Below are positions 1-12,303 of a DNA stretch of 64,000 bases, piece by piece. Position numbers and translations under genes: made by a program. Position 1 is the stretch's first letter. Each line of letters begins with the position of its first letter. The notes under the pieces were generated by a model that worked only from the letters and a program-made list of their open reading frames with translations, did no database searches and was not told the DNA's origin. The stretch covers positions 79,481,132 through 79,545,131 of the forward strand of contig CM057829.1 in assembly GCA_030068075.1 (NCBI GenBank), given 5' to 3'. The stretch comes from Paguma larvata (Eukaryota > Chordata > Mammalia > Carnivora > Viverridae).

Positions 1-65
1 ATGCAAAGTGCCTAGAACAATTCTTGGGGTATAGTAAGCACTCACTAAATACTGTACACATTATG
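1..65 (+). mobile_element. MIR SINE, 3' end only (cut by window edge)
   Basis: The sequence has the typical MIR ending: a 'GTGCCTAGAACA' block followed by 'TAGTAAGCACTCACTAAAT'. Only the 3' tail lies inside the window. MIR is an ancient mammalian tRNA-derived SINE mobilised by L2, so this copy is an inert relic. An L2 tail looks similar and cannot be fully excluded. Confidence 0.6.
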
Positions 66-172
66 GTTTTTGGAGGGAGTATAGCGGAATGGTTGAGAAT
101 GCAGGCTGTGGATCAGGCTGTGTGGCTTTGAATTTTGAGTCTGCCACTCACCTCTGGAAAAACCTCTGGCAA

Positions 173-1033
173 TGGGAAAAAGACAGTCTCTTCGACAAAT
201 GATGTTGGGAAAACTGGACAGCCACATGCGAAAGAATGAACACAACAAATTCAAAGCGGATGAAAGACCTAAATGTGAGACAAGAAACCATCAAAATCCT
301 TGAGGAGAAAACAGGCAGCAACCTCTTTGACCTCAGCCAGAGCAACTTCTTACTAGACACGTTGCCAGAGGGAAGGAAAACAAAACCAAAAATGAACTAC
401 TGGGGCTTCATCAAGATGAAAAGCTTCTGCACAGCAAAGGGCAACAACAATCAACAAAACTAAAAGGCAGCATACAAAATGGGAGAAGATATTTGCAAAT
501 GACATATTGGATAAGTGGTTACTTTCCAAAATCTTCCCAAATTCAACACCCCAAAACCAAATAATCTAGTAAAGAAATGGGCAGAAGACATGAATAAACA
601 TTTTTCCAAAGACGACATCCAGACGGGCAACAGACACGTGAAAAGGTGCTCAACACCACTCCTCATCAAGGAAATACAAATCAAAACCATGATGAGATAC
701 CACCTCACACTGGTCTGAATGGCTAAAATTAACAACACAAGAAACAACAGGTGTTGGCAAGGATGCGGAGAAAGGAGAACACTTTTGCACTGTTGGTAAA
801 ACGCAAACTGATGCAGCCTTTCTGGAAAACAGTATGGAGATTCCTCAAAAAGTTAAAGATAGAACTACCCTACAACCCAGTAGCCACACTACTAGGTATT
901 TACCTAGAGGATACTAAAATGCTGATTTGAAGGAGCACATGCACCCCAGTGTTTATAGCAGTGCTATCAACAATAGCCAACCTATGGAAAGAGCCCAAAT
1001 GTCCATCAACTGATAAATGAATAAAGAAGATGT

Positions 1034-1078
<45 letters not shown>

Positions 1079-1489
1079 GACTATTATTTGGCGATCGAAA
1101 AGAATGGAATCTTGCCATTTGCAACAACGTGGATAGAACTAGAGTGTATTATTCTAAGCAAAATAAGTCAGTCAAAGACAAATATATAATTTCACTCATA
1201 TGTGTATTTAAGGAACTAAACAGATGAACATATGGGAAGGGGAAAAAAAGAGAGAAAGAGAGAAACAAACCACAAAAGACTCTCAACCATAGAGAACAAA
1301 CTGAGGGTTGTTGGAGGGGAATGGGTGGGGGATGGGCTAAGATGGGTGATGGATATTAGTGAGGGTACTTGTTATGATGAGTGCTGGGTGTTGTAAGTGA
1401 TGATTCACTGAATTCTACTCCTGAAACCAATACTACACTGTATGTTAACTAACTAGAATTTAAATAAAAATTTAAAAAGAAAAAAAAAA
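173..1489 (+). mobile_element. 5'-truncated L1 (ORF2 3' end, 3' UTR, poly-A)
   Basis: The element reads L1 ORF2 codons in the order expected for the reverse-transcriptase protein's C-terminal third. The frame at 236-463 gives '[15 protein letters not shown]', and the one at 515-718 gives '[20 protein letters not shown]'. The 3' UTR and a poly-A tail ending at 1489 follow. It is flanked by a 15-bp target-site duplication (158-172 and 1485-1499, two mismatches, partly overlapping the poly-A). Several frameshifts and stops make it inactive. An (AC)n tract lies inside. The imperfect TSD suggests moderate age. Confidence 0.9.
1035..1075. repeat. (AC)n microsatellite inside L1
   Basis: About 20 uninterrupted AC dinucleotides sit within the L1 3' region, at a place where related copies in this window carry a short 'GATGTGGTATATATATG' segment. 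The tract probably expanded from that alternating purine-pyrimidine stretch after insertion. It is likely length-polymorphic. Confidence 0.95.
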
Positions 1490-1610
1490 CTTTTGGCAAG
1501 ACACTTAGCTTTTCTGTGCCTCAGTTACCTGATTTGTATGAAAAGGGTATGATAGAGAGCACCTGTCTTATAGGCTGTAAGCAGTAAAACACTCCACATG
1601 TTTGTTCACT

Positions 1611-2059
1611 AATTCGTTAGTTCACTCATTCAACATGTCATAAATGTTGTAGTAAATGTTATATAAAATTAGCTCTTCTTTCTTACCATGATAACTATTT
1701 CCATTCACCTCTCACTCCCAGACTGATAATGGCTTGTCCTTTTGCATCGGTATCTCCTGCTTTCAGTCCTGCCTACACAACTCAGACTCTATCTGCTGCC
1801 TTCCTAGCTCTTGCAATTAAAACAGTTCTCAAACTGCATGGATTTAGGGTAACTAGGGTGGGGCTGGAAATCTGTGGTTTAACCTCCATAGCAGCTGATC
1901 CAAGGCAGCCCTACAAACCTGGAATGTCTCCCCTGACACTTCCGAGAGCTAGAGAGACGACTACTTAAGTCTCAAGTCTTACTTACTTACTCATTTCCTT
2001 CTCCATCTCCTTCTATGTGCAAGGAAGATAAGACATGCCTCCTATAAGACTGTCATGTG
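1611..2059. other. No recognised feature
   Basis: This is mixed-composition sequence without a repeat I can name. The 79-codon frame at 1729-1968 has no recognisable domain and no flanking gene context, so I do not call it coding. Confidence 0.5.
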
Positions 2060-2275
2060 ATTTCAACATGATGGCTCATTTCCTGACCTCCCTGGAGTCT
2101 TTGCTCAGATGCTGCCTTCTCAGGGAGGACTTCTTGACCACCCTACTTAAACCCCAAGCCCAGCCTCCTGCCTATACTCTTTGTTCTTCCTCCCCTGCTT
2201 TATGTTACTTTTATTTCTGCTGAGGTTTCCTTCACATCTATTTCTTTGCACATCTTCCTATATACTTTGGAGCTG
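2060..2275 (+). mobile_element. L2 LINE, 3' portion
   Basis: The block 'TCTTTGCTCAGATGCTGCC', then 'CTTGACCACCCTACTTAAAC' and a pyrimidine-rich run ending near 'TGCACATCTTCC', follows the order of the L2 3' region. L2 is an extinct mammalian LINE. The copy is highly diverged. Confidence 0.65.
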
Positions 2276-5200
2276 CCTGGTCTTTCTGGGCTTCCGGGTT
2301 GCCTTGCCTATCCGTTTATCTACAGAAAACTCAGTCTATTGTGAGCAACGCTAATGTTAGAGGAAACTAATGATATGGCCTCCAAGACATGCAACTCAGA
2401 TAATGGGAAGGTACAAAAGCTATAGGAACAGATTGGACTGATAGAGTGAAGGAAAAGCTAACATCTGCAGAGTTTCTCAGTGGAAAGGTCTTAAGTGTAC
2501 TTTATTTCCAAAGCTTTCTGGGACCAACCATTCACGAACAGTGAGACCTATTCTTTCTCTGTTGTTCTGTACGGTGTAGATCTGTACAGAGTATAATTTA
2601 GCTGTTCTATCATGGTAAAAGCCTCCTTGCTCCCATTTCTGAAAGATGGCTCTGATTCTCGCCAAGTTCACAGCCTCCCACCTCAAACTGCCAAGCCAAT
2701 CATACCTTTCCTTTCTGCAGCACCTAAGCCTCCGAGCCCTGAGAGATGATGGCCACACAGGACCCTTGATGGTATCCACAGGACAATCAATGTTTTCCAG
2801 AGTGTGACTATTGCCTGGGCTTGTATTGCTCTGGAACCATACACAGCTCTGGAGGGCTTGAGATTGAGAGAATATGGGAAGAGGAGGTTTCTGATGTTCA
2901 TTTCAAAGTCACGCAAGCAACTCTCCCTCGGAAGTGACAGAAATAGGCCTTAGTTCTACTTATGGTGGTGTGATGACAAAGTCCTCTTTAATAATTTAGA
3001 ATTTAGCTTTATAAGACATTCGAGCCAATGCAACCAATGTAAAAATAAACTACTCATGATCTTCCTGGGAAAGTGGAGGTACACAGCAATCCCCAGGAAC
3101 AATCCCCTGTGGATGATTTTCTGGTCAGCTTAGAAAAGCACTGATTAAAATAAAGCATATGCATTATAGAGTTCCGTATCACAATCCTTCAAAATTCTTT
3201 GGAAAAAAAGAAGATGTTCACCTGTTTAAAAAAAGAGAAACAACTTGTATGTTTATAAAGGAGACACTTTGGAAAAAAAAAGCATCACCTTCTTTAAAAA
3301 AAAAATAAAATGGCACGGCAGAAGTTCACATAAAATGCTCGGCAATGTTCCTTTCAATAGAACTCAGGCTGAGTGAAAGACATTCTTGGATTCTGAGCTT
3401 TGGCTGGTTACCTAGGTTGCAAAGGATACCAAAAGAGACTCACACCAGGAATTCTTAGTTAGAATGCCAGTCAAGGAAAAGTTCATAATCCTTTAAGATT
3501 TTAAATTCTGTGTGTCTGTGAGGAGGAAAATCAGCTAGTTTTTTTGACAATCAGAAAAGAAGATTAGACCAGACACTGCCTATAAAGACTTTGTACACTA
3601 TGGGTTATGCTCATCAAAGGTAGAGAGAAATAGCTTTTTAGGCTGTAGTACCATTATTCTTGTTTTAAAATTGTGGTTATAAGAAGACTGCTGCTTGTTT
3701 AATTAGAATGGAAACTGATACACAGAAAAACACATGAACTATATCTAGAGTATTAGCATGATATTCATAACCAACATCTGATTACTTAAAATTGACCAGA
3801 TTTGAAATCTATTAAGATTTCTTAATTATTCATATGTGCTCACAGTTATTGCTTTCTTTTAAGGAAACATGAAAGGCTTAATGATTAATGTAACAATTTC
3901 AAAAGCTTTCTCATACGAATTGGACTAGACTCCATGGTCTTTACAGAATGATCATTACTTGGTTAATGAACTCAGCACACTGAACATTTTTCAACCACCT
4001 GAAACTCCCAAGTATTGTGTGAGTTTTTGGCCAATTAATTATCAATTACAACATCATAAAACATTAGCACAAAAATAGGAATAATGAAATTTAATTATAT
4101 ATTATTCTTCTGAGTTGCTGCAAATACTATACAAGACTGATTCTGATTAATAATTCATTCAGCAATAAAGTATCAGGAAAGATAATTATGCAGTGCCACA
4201 ATTCTCACACTGATTTCTATAATTACAGATTACAACAGTGTTAGCAATTTAAAAGGTTAGAGAGCTGTGGTAATTTGCTATGTCATCCTCAGCTATATTA
4301 ATGTCTCTCTTTGAGCATCAAAGATAATTGAAAATATAATAATGGACCAAATCAGATGGCTTGCCCATGCTCTCCTCACCTAAAACATCTCCAACCTAAG
4401 TACATTAGTAAAGTCAAGTCCTTGGTAAGTAGTCTCTTTCATTATGTAAGTAGCTCCACAACTCATATTCAGTTTATAGCTAATTGAAAGGAGAAAATAT
4501 GTAGGTGTATGTGCCAAAATATGCAAACACAGAAACATAATCTATAGGAAAGATATAACATGAAAAACTACATTTGATATATAACTCATATCTGGCTTGA
4601 CTATGAATACACATGTTTATATCTGTATAATTACCCCTCAGGTAATTCGATCTGCCAAGAGACCCACATAATGGAAGTTGGGTTTCTGTCTTTGACAATA
4701 CAGTTGAGTAAATAGCTCATGAAGAGACAAAGTTTATCCAATTTCTCTCTTCAGGTTGTTTATATATTGTGATGCACCAAACTACTCTTGCCTTTGAGTT
4801 CTATTATACCCTGAGAATGAAAATAGACTCATTCCTATAGGAATACTTATTCTGTTCTAATTCCTTGGGAAAAATACCTGGCTAGCAACTGATAGCCTCC
4901 TCCTATAATCATATTTAAATGAAATTTTCACCTGGGGATAAGCCCAAGTAAACACAACAGACTGTTCCACAAATAGAAAAATCACTTTCTTCTCTACACT
5001 TTTTGATATTTTTGGATGAGATGCACTGTAAGACATTGTAGCTTTCCTCTCCTGAATGTCTTAAGTATTCAATGAGCTTTGTGTCCAACTAATACAGAGA
5101 AACAGATGGAAAATTCACTGGGACTAAAATCTTAAGCATTATTTAAATGAGCTCCTAGTAGAGTCTTTTGTGTGTTTTGTTGGGACTGAGGATCCCTTCC

Positions 5201-6055
5201 TCCACTTAGAGTTTGTCAGGGTCTGGATTCAAGATTTCATTAAAGCTGGTCCCAAAGTGATGATACAGGGAAAAAAAAAAGCAAAGTTTCATTCCAATGC
5301 TAGAGGGGATTCGTAGATCATCTGACTGAATCTGCTCATTTTACAACTGTGGAAATTTAGGCTTGAAGAATTTAAAATCAATATACGCAAGATTACAGAA
5401 CCATTTAGAGTAACAAAAACAAGAGATCTCAAGTGTTTCTGACTTCCAGGTTTCTACTATATCGTATTAAGGAAAATATAATAGATGAGGAGGGGCATGG
5501 ATGAGCATTTGGAAGACAATTTTTGTTCCTAATTAAATGCATTTATTTACATTTACTTACCACAAGGGAGATAACTATGATATTGGGTGGGGATGGGTAG
5601 AAGAAGAGTAATTCTAAGAGAATTAATAGAATTGTAGTTCTTCATATCTTTCTTCAAGTAAAAATAAAAACGGGTTTCCTTTGCGTCATGAGCACAATTA
5701 TAAAACAAGGCATTGTTTTTAATGGAGCCTAATCAGCTTTCTTCTTGGGCCACATGTAGGCGGCTGGCACAAGATCATATTGTATGATGCCACATTGAAA
5801 TGTAAATGTCCTTTGCCCTTTTTCAACTATTTCCTTTTCAAAGTCTTACTCCCCAAAGGACAATAAAACAGGCTCCCTGTATATTCCTGTGAACCTGTTG
5901 TTGGATTCACCAGGGGACCCTTAGCAGGTGATACTATTCCCTGTTTTAGGTAGTAGACATTCAAGTTTGTGACAGGAATAAAAACGGCAAGTAGACTTTG
6001 GTCTCGCATGTGCAAGATCCTGTATGGTTTTGGATTTCGAGTTTTCTAACATCTC
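2276..6055. other. Long stretch with no confident feature
   Basis: This is AT-rich sequence with short A-tracts around 3208-3310. A weak MIR-like segment at about 5300-5400 contains 'GATCATCTGACTGAATC' and 'TCATTTTACAACTGTGG'. Open frames here are all under 100 codons and lack recognisable motifs. I see no splice-framed exon, no RNA gene and no clear young transposon. Confidence 0.5.
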
Positions 6056-6059
6056 ATTC

Positions 6060-6460
6060 TGAAAACTTTCGAACTTAACAGAAAAGTTTATTTATCTATA
6101 TCCATCTCTATCAGTCTAACTCATCTTATTTTTTCAATGCACATCAAAGTAAATTGCAGATATCACCACACTTTCCCCTAAACTCTAACAGGTATATCAT
6201 TTGGTAGAGTTCAAGATTTGTTTACATATTTTTTCTTTTGATGTAAAATTTAATACAATGAAATGTACAAATCTTAAGTGGACATCTACTGAGTTTTGAT
6301 AAATGTGTACCTATGTATTCTGAACTTCATCCACCTATAGAATATAACCAATATCCCCGAAAGATTCCTCATTCCAGCCAATTTCCTCTTCCAATCACTG
6401 CTCTACTAAGGTTTTTTTTTTTTTTAACACAGACTAATTTTGCCTGCCTTAGAATGACTG
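6060..6460 (-). mobile_element. Old L1 (L1M type), 3' UTR region, antisense
   Basis: The segment 'ATGTAAAATTTAATACAATG', 'AAATGTACAAATCTTAAG' and 'GAGTTTTGATAAATGTGTAC', followed by a 'CAATCACTGCTCTACTAAG' region, is the complement of the L1M 3' UTR. The copy is diverged and lacks a visible TSD. A T-run at 6412-6425 interrupts it. Confidence 0.7.
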
Positions 6461-7201
6461 AATTTTGAAATTGTTGTTAAAGGCGTCTTTGACAGTTAAA
6501 TGGCTCAGTATTGTTCTATCTTTCTTCCTTCACTCGACAAACACTTATTGAACACATACATGCACACTGGAAGCCAGTGACAACAAAATAATTATTTCAT
6601 TAAATTAGAAAAATTATTTCAATGGTGGTGAGAATTGTGGGATTAATTATACCTCAAGGGCTATTTGGATGCACAACCAAAAGGGAAGCCACACACCACG
6701 CCCTGTGTCTGTTACTCATTTGTAAACTTGCTGACTCTTTGATAGAGAAATAAAACCCATCCATGCCCAGTGAAAAATGAAGGCTTTGCAGGATCCTTGG
6801 AGTAAATCTGAAAAATGAGGAGGCTTTTTACAAAAGTCCATCTTTAGACCAACATTATTGCTCTATGATGAAGATGAATGGTCACAGTGCGCCAAGCTAT
6901 ATCCTATAAAGACACAGCCCCTAGTTTTATGGAACTGTAAAATCATGAAGGAGGCTACCAAAGGAGCCCAAAAGCTCCTTGTTTATTTTCTTTTAATCTA
7001 ACTATAGGTAGTCAGTGTATTAGGCCCTTATTTCCTAGTAACTGAATTATTGCTAAGGAGATGACACAATTGGTAGACATGGCATTGGGTTACTTTTTTT
7101 GGTAAGAGCTCAGAAATGGCACACATCACACATCAGTCACTAAAATGGGACTAAAACATCCTTCTATAGCAACTCTAATACTCTAATTCTCCATTAATCT
7201 T
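6461..7201. other. No confident feature
   Basis: Only a short L2-tail-like motif at about 6535-6590 ('ACTCGACAAACACTTATTGA') stands out; the rest appears unique. No open frame is worth calling. Confidence 0.45.
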
Positions 7202-7651
7202 TGTTATAGGTTGATTGCATCCCCCTACCCTCCAAAAAGATGTGGTGAATTCCTAACCTCCAGTACCTCAGAATGTGACTTTATTTGGAAATAGGGTCGT
7301 TGCACGTGCAATTAGTTAAGATGAGGTCATACTGGAGTAGAGTGAGCTCTAATCCAATATGACTGCTGTCCTTATAAAAGGAACTCCATGTGAAGACACT
7401 ATGTGGAGATGGAGGCAGAGATCAGAGTGATGCATCTACAAGCCAGCAAATGCCAAGGATTAATGGCTGCCACCAGAAGCCAGGAAGAGGCAAGGAAGGA
7501 TTCTTCCCTACAGGTTTCGGAGGGAGTATGGCCCTACTGACACCTTGAGTTTGAACTTGCAGTCCAGAACTGTGAGACAAGAAATGTCTGATGTTTTAAG
7601 CCACCCAGTTTGTGGTACTTTGTTAAACAGCATCTCTAGGAAACTAATACA
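7202..7651 (+). mobile_element. MLT1 solo LTR (ERVL-MaLR), nearly full length
   Basis: The LTR starts 'TGTTATAGGTTGATTGCA' and ends 'GGAAACTAATACA'. In between it carries the expected landmarks: 'GACTTTATTTGGAAATAGGG', 'CCTTATAAAAGGAACTCC', 'AGCCAGCAAATGCCAAGGAT' and 'TAAGCCACCCAGTTTGTGG'. At about 450 bp it is the usual length for MLT1A-C. No internal retroviral sequence is attached, so it is a solo LTR formed by recombination. A clean 5-bp TSD is not visible. It is an ancient, non-functional relic. Confidence 0.88.
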
Positions 7652-8321
7652 ACTCTAAAGAGTTTTTTCTTTCCAATAATTTTTAAAAATTGAAATATAA
7701 TTTACATGCAGAAAAGTACACCAACCATAAGAGTACAGATCAATGAATTTTTCTAAGTGAAAATACTCATGTAGCCACCACCCAAATCAAGAATATTACG
7801 ACCAACCCAAAAGTCTCCCTTACGCCTCATCTCAGTCATTATCCCCACCAAGATAACCACCATTCTAATTTCGTTCACCATTAGTTTGTCTCCCTTTGAA
7901 ATTTAGATATGTATGTATATATACTGTGTATGTGTGTGTTTGTGTATATATTTAGGTATACTGGCTTTTTTGCTTAATATTATGTTGGTGAGATTCATCC
8001 ATGTTGTGTGTAACTGGTTTCTTCTGAAGACAAATTTAAAAACATAATTAAAAATTTTGTTGGTTGGTTCAAATTTCAAAAAATGCAAATAGTATACAAT
8101 AAAGTATTAAAAATCTCCTCAGCACTGCCCCAGTCACATGGTTTCATTTCCTAAAGGCAACTAATAATTCTTGTGTACCCTTCTAGAGGGATTTTATGCC
8201 CTTTTAGGTAAAGATAGATATATGTATCTAGAAATCTTTCTTTTTTTTATTTTACACAAAACTTAACATACTATACTAATGTCATGCACCTTTCTCTTTC
8301 ACTTTAATATACATCTTGGGT

Positions 8322-8469
8322 GGGTGATAGGCATTAAGGAGGGCACTCGTTCTGATGAGCACTGAGTGTTATATGTAAATGATGAATCATTGAATTCTAC
8401 TCCTGAAACCAATATTGTACTGTATGTCAACCAACTAGAATTAAATAAAAATAAAATAAATAAATAAAG
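8322..8469 (+). mobile_element. Very short young L1 3' end (148 bp)
   Basis: This insertion holds only the last part of a carnivore L1 3' UTR: 'GATGAGCACTGAGTGTTATA', 'GAATTCTACTCCTGAAACC' and an A-rich tail with AATAAA units. A perfect 12-bp TSD, TACATCTTGGGT, flanks it at 8310-8321 and 8470-8481. It is extreme 5' truncation into the antisense L1M. Confidence 0.92.
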
Positions 8470-8565
8470 TACATCTTGGGTAATATACCATACCAACATG
8501 TAAAAGCTTCCTCATCTTTGTTTTGTGGTTATGTAGTATTTGACTATAAGAATATAGTGTACCAT

Positions 8566-8591
8566 CACACACACACACACACACACACACC
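8566..8591. repeat. (AC)n microsatellite
   Basis: Thirteen AC units lie within the old L1M. It is likely to vary in length. Confidence 0.9.
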
Positions 8592-9160
8592 TCCCCCTCC
8601 CAATTCTCTATTGATAGCCATTAGGGTTATTTTCGAACTTGTGTTATTGTAAGCAAGGTTGCAATGTGTAACTTTGTAATTTTGCACACGATGAGCACAT
8701 CCATATGTTGTGTTTCCCCAAAGAAGAAATGATGCATCAAAAGATATAAGCTTTTGAAATTTTGATATTGCCAAACTGTTCTCCATTGAGATTGTACTGA
8801 TTTGAACTCCTATTAGCAAAGTACAAGAGTACTTTTATCTACAGTCTTGCTAATAGATTATGTGATCAAACTTCAAAATCTTCAAAATAGCATTTCATTA
8901 TAGTTTTAATTTATATTCACCTTTTATAAATGAAGCTGGATATATTTCATATGTTTACAGACAGCTATTTATATTTCCTCTTCTGTAAACTGTTAATAAT
9001 CTTACTTTTTTCTTCTACTGCATTTTTGGTATTTTTTCTTAGTGCCTTGTAGAAACTCTTTACATATTGGGAAACTCTTATATGAGTTTCAAAATATTTT
9101 TCCTAGTCACTTGTCTTTTGCCTTTGTTTATGGTGGTGGTTGTCACTTAGAAAAATTCTG

Positions 9161-9377
9161 GGGGCGCCTGGGTGGATCAGTCGGTTGAGCGTCCGACTTC
9201 AGCTCGGGTCATGATCTCACGATCCGTGAGTTCGAGCCCCGCGTCGGGCTCTGTGCTGACAACTCAGAGCCTGGAGCCTGCTTCACATTCTGTGTCTCCC
9301 TCTCTCTCTGCCCCTCCCCTACTCATGCTCTGTCTCTCTCTGTCTCAAAAATAAATAAACATTAAAAAAAAAAAATT

Positions 9378-9410
<33 letters not shown>
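9161..9410 (+). mobile_element. CAN SINE (felid type), full length
   Basis: The copy begins GGGGCGCCTGGGTGG and runs through the tRNA-Lys-like head, the body 'AGAGCCTGGAGCCTGCTTC', the CT-rich segment, AATAAA and a long A-tail (about 9363-9410). The TSD AGAAAAATTCTG is exact (9149-9160 and 9410-9421; its first A overlaps the tail). It has low divergence and a long A-tail, so it is young. It interrupts the antisense L1M. Confidence 0.95.
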
Positions 9411-10481
9411 GAAAAATTCTGACTCTAAGTGACTGAAATCATTTTGTGGCATTTCTTTTATGATTTCCTGATTTTGTACCATACTTTGACTCATGGATAT
9501 AAAAAATTCCCTCTAAATTCTTTTAGAAATTTTATTTTTTTAATTTAAGCCTTTGATGTATATAGAATTTATCTTAGTGTAAAATATATCAATAAACTTT
9601 ATTCTTCCAGACAGCTATTTAGTTACCCCAGCATCATTTATTCAACAATCTAGTTTTATCACACTGATCTGAGATGCTTAATGTAAAATAAAATTTCAAA
9701 CGTATTTGAAATTATTCCTGTATTCCACTCTGTGTCATTGAACTATCTATTAATACCCTAATTCAAATACATAAATATACTTGTAATAGGTTTTAATATT
9801 TAAAAAGCAACTTTCTCTCATTTTCTTAATTTTCGACTATTCTTGATTAAAAATAATTTTTTTCACATAAACTTAAGCATCAAATTTTTTTGGTTACAAA
9901 GAATTCTGTTGGTAGTTTTATTTACTGGGATCATGTTAAATTTCTGATGCTGAGAGTTTCTATCCAAGAACATGGACTGCCTTTATATTTATTTGTATCT
10001 TTTTTCCTTTGCGTCTCAGGGAGTTAAAGAAGTTTATTCATTTATTATATTCATTTATATAAATAAATATTTATATCTTAAAGATTCTTTAAGTTAAATT
10101 CCTATATTTATATATAATGTATTTACATACATATTTATATTTACATTTGGATTTTCCTTTTTTTGCTACTGTAAATAGGATTTTTCTTCCATTATATCTT
10201 CTAAGTAGCTGTTGATAGTGTATATGAATACTGTTCATTTTTATATAATAAACTGGTACTCAACCACCTTACTGAGTTGTTATTGTTTATAATAATTTTC
10301 CAGTAGATTCACAGAAATATGCATACAAGTATACAATTATTTGCAAATTAATATAAACATTAGGTCAACCTTTTCATTTTGACTTTTTATGCTTCTAGCT
10401 TCTTTCTCTTGTACTGCACTGGCCAGTGCATTCAGAATAAAGAACAATGTTAAAGAACGGTTATAATGAGAGAGCTTCCTT

Positions 10482-10709
10482 TTGGTTTTTAATCTTTTTT
10501 AATGTTTATTTTTGAGAGAGAGACAGAGTGTGAGTGGGGGAGGGGCAGAGAGAGAGAGAGACAGAGAGAGGGAGACACAGAATCTGAAACAGGCTCCAGG
10601 CTCTGAGCTGACAGCACAGAGCCCGATGCAGGGCTCCAACTCAGAAACAGTGAGATCATGACTTAGGCCAAAGCTGGACGCTTAACCAACTAAGCCACCC
10701 AGGTGCCCC
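10482..10709 (-). mobile_element. CAN SINE, antisense
   Basis: On the plus strand it runs from a T-rich start through a GA-rich segment, 'CAGGCTCCAGGCTCTGAGC' and 'GAGATCATGACTTAGG' to 'AGCCACCCAGGTGCCCC'. A 14-bp TSD of the GAGAGAGCTtCCTT type, with one mismatch, is at 10468-10481 and 10710-10723. It interrupts the old L1M. Confidence 0.92.
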
Positions 10710-11005
10710 GAGAGAGCTCCCTTCTACTTGCTAGATGGTGTGCTGCCTGATTCATGAATCATTTAATAAAGCCAATTAGATTTTTTAAAAAAATAAAGAA
10801 CAGTTATAACAATGAACACCCTTGTCTTCATTCTTTCTAAATATTTCCCTATCAAACATGACAATTCTGGGTGAAATACTTATATTTTATCATGTTAAGA
10901 AGGTATTCATCACTTCCTATTTTTTAAAGTGTTTTTTAATGACAAATTAATATTGAATTACATCAATATCTTTGGAATATTTATGAAGATGTTCATGAGT
11001 TTCTC

Positions 11006-11190
11006 TTAATGTTTTATTTTGAGACAGAGAGAGAGGAAGAGAGTGAGCAGGGGAGGGGCAGAGAGAGAGGGAAAGAGAGAATCCCAAGCAGGTTCCTGAC
11101 ACTGGGCTCAAGCTCACAAATTGTGAGACACTGACCCGAGCTGAAATCAAGAGTAGGATGCTTAACTGACTGAGCCACAAAGGCACCCCC
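11006..11190 (-). mobile_element. CAN SINE, antisense, diverged
   Basis: A poly-T/GA-rich start, 'AGGTTCCTGACACTGGGC', 'GAGACACTGACCCGAGC' and 'CTGACTGAGCCACAAAGGC' mark a complete but more mutated copy. The TSD is not clear, which fits an older insertion. Confidence 0.88.
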
Positions 11191-11546
11191 CAAATCAGTT
11201 TTCTATAAAGATCTATTAATATAGCAAATTTAAAAAATGGTAAGTTATATTACTAGATTTCTCAATACTATATCTTTCTTGTATCCTGGAACAAACTTCA
11301 TTAAGTCATGGGTACACTGTTCTTTCAAAATGCTGCTAGACCCTGTTTACTAATATTTTATTTAGAATGTAACATTAGTAGTCTTCTATGGTAGTTGTTC
11401 TGATGGATTTTCCCTCTCTTTGGAAGTCAGGGTGGGCAGATTATAATTTCTTACACAATTACGCTTTTCATCTGGTTTTTCAAATTTATTTCTACAAAAA
11501 TTAATAAAACAGATTTCATGATTTCTTTTAAATATACCTTATATTC

Positions 11547-12303
11547 ATCTCCTTTGCACTACTGGTGGGAGTGCAAACTGGTGCAGCCACTCTGGAACAC
11601 AGTATGGAGCTTCCTCAAAAAATTGAAAATAGAACTATCCTATGACCCAGATATTGCACTATTAGGTATTTATTCAAGGGATACAGGTGTGGTGTTTCGA
11701 AGGGACACATGCACCCCAATGTTTATAGCAGCACTATCAACAATAGCCAAAGTATGGAAGAGCCCAAATGTCAGATGAATGGATAAAGAAGATGTGGTAT
11801 ATATATGCAATGCAGTATTACTTGGTAATCAAAAAGAATGAAATCTTGCCATTTGCAACTATGTGGATGGAACTAGAGGATATTATGCTAAGCAAAATTA
11901 GTCAGAGAAACACAATTATATGACTCCACTCATATGTGGAATTTAAGATAAAAAACAGATAAACATAAGGGTACAGAAAGCAAAAATAATATAAAAACAA
12001 GGAGGGGAAAAAACACAAGAGATTCTTAAATACACAGAACTAACTGAGGGTTGCTGAAGGAGTTGTAGGTGGGAGGATGGGCTAAATAGGTAACGGGCAT
12101 TAAGGAAGACACTTGTTGGGATGAGCACTGGGTGTTATACATGGGGGATGAATCACAGGAATCTACTCCTAAAATCATTATTGGACTATATGCTAACTAA
12201 CTTGGATGCAAATTACCTACCTTCACTGTAGATATCCAAGATAACCTACCTTAATGCCAACTCATTGTACATAAAATAAAAATACTTTAATTATGAAAAA
12301 AAA
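11547..12303 (+). mobile_element. 5'-truncated L1 with unusual 3' extension
   Basis: The ORF2 C-terminal region is readable in the frame 11518-11778 ('[43 protein letters not shown]', in part): it shows the standard CxxxxxxxPLW segment and the LGIY motif. The 3' UTR then follows, with 'GATGAGCACTGGGTGTTATA' at 12121. The expected end near 12210 is followed by about 80 bp of other sequence before the poly-A (12294-12303). A short match, TTATATTC, flanks the element (11539-11546 and 12313-12320) and extends imperfectly. Confidence 0.85.

Larger units (their letters stand above)
75..1610 (+). mobile_element. MIR SINE split in two by an L1 insertion
   Basis: The left part (about 75-157) matches the first half of MIR, with the 'TAGCGGAATGGTTGAGAATG' head and 'GAGTCTGCCACTCAC'. 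The right part (about 1490-1610) continues with 'GGCAAGACACTTAGC' and 'CTGTGCCTCAGTTACC'. Joining the two sides gives one continuous MIR, interrupted exactly where the L1 described next sits. The outer limits are approximate. Confidence 0.7.

Noticed and set aside
7202..7651. Possible complete endogenous retrovirus
   Set aside because: Only a solo MLT1 LTR is present; no gag, pol or env-like sequence adjoins it.
9172..9354. Open frame and tRNA-like promoter boxes at 9.17 kb
   Set aside because: This is the tRNA-derived head of a CAN SINE, not a functional tRNA gene: there is no full cloverleaf.
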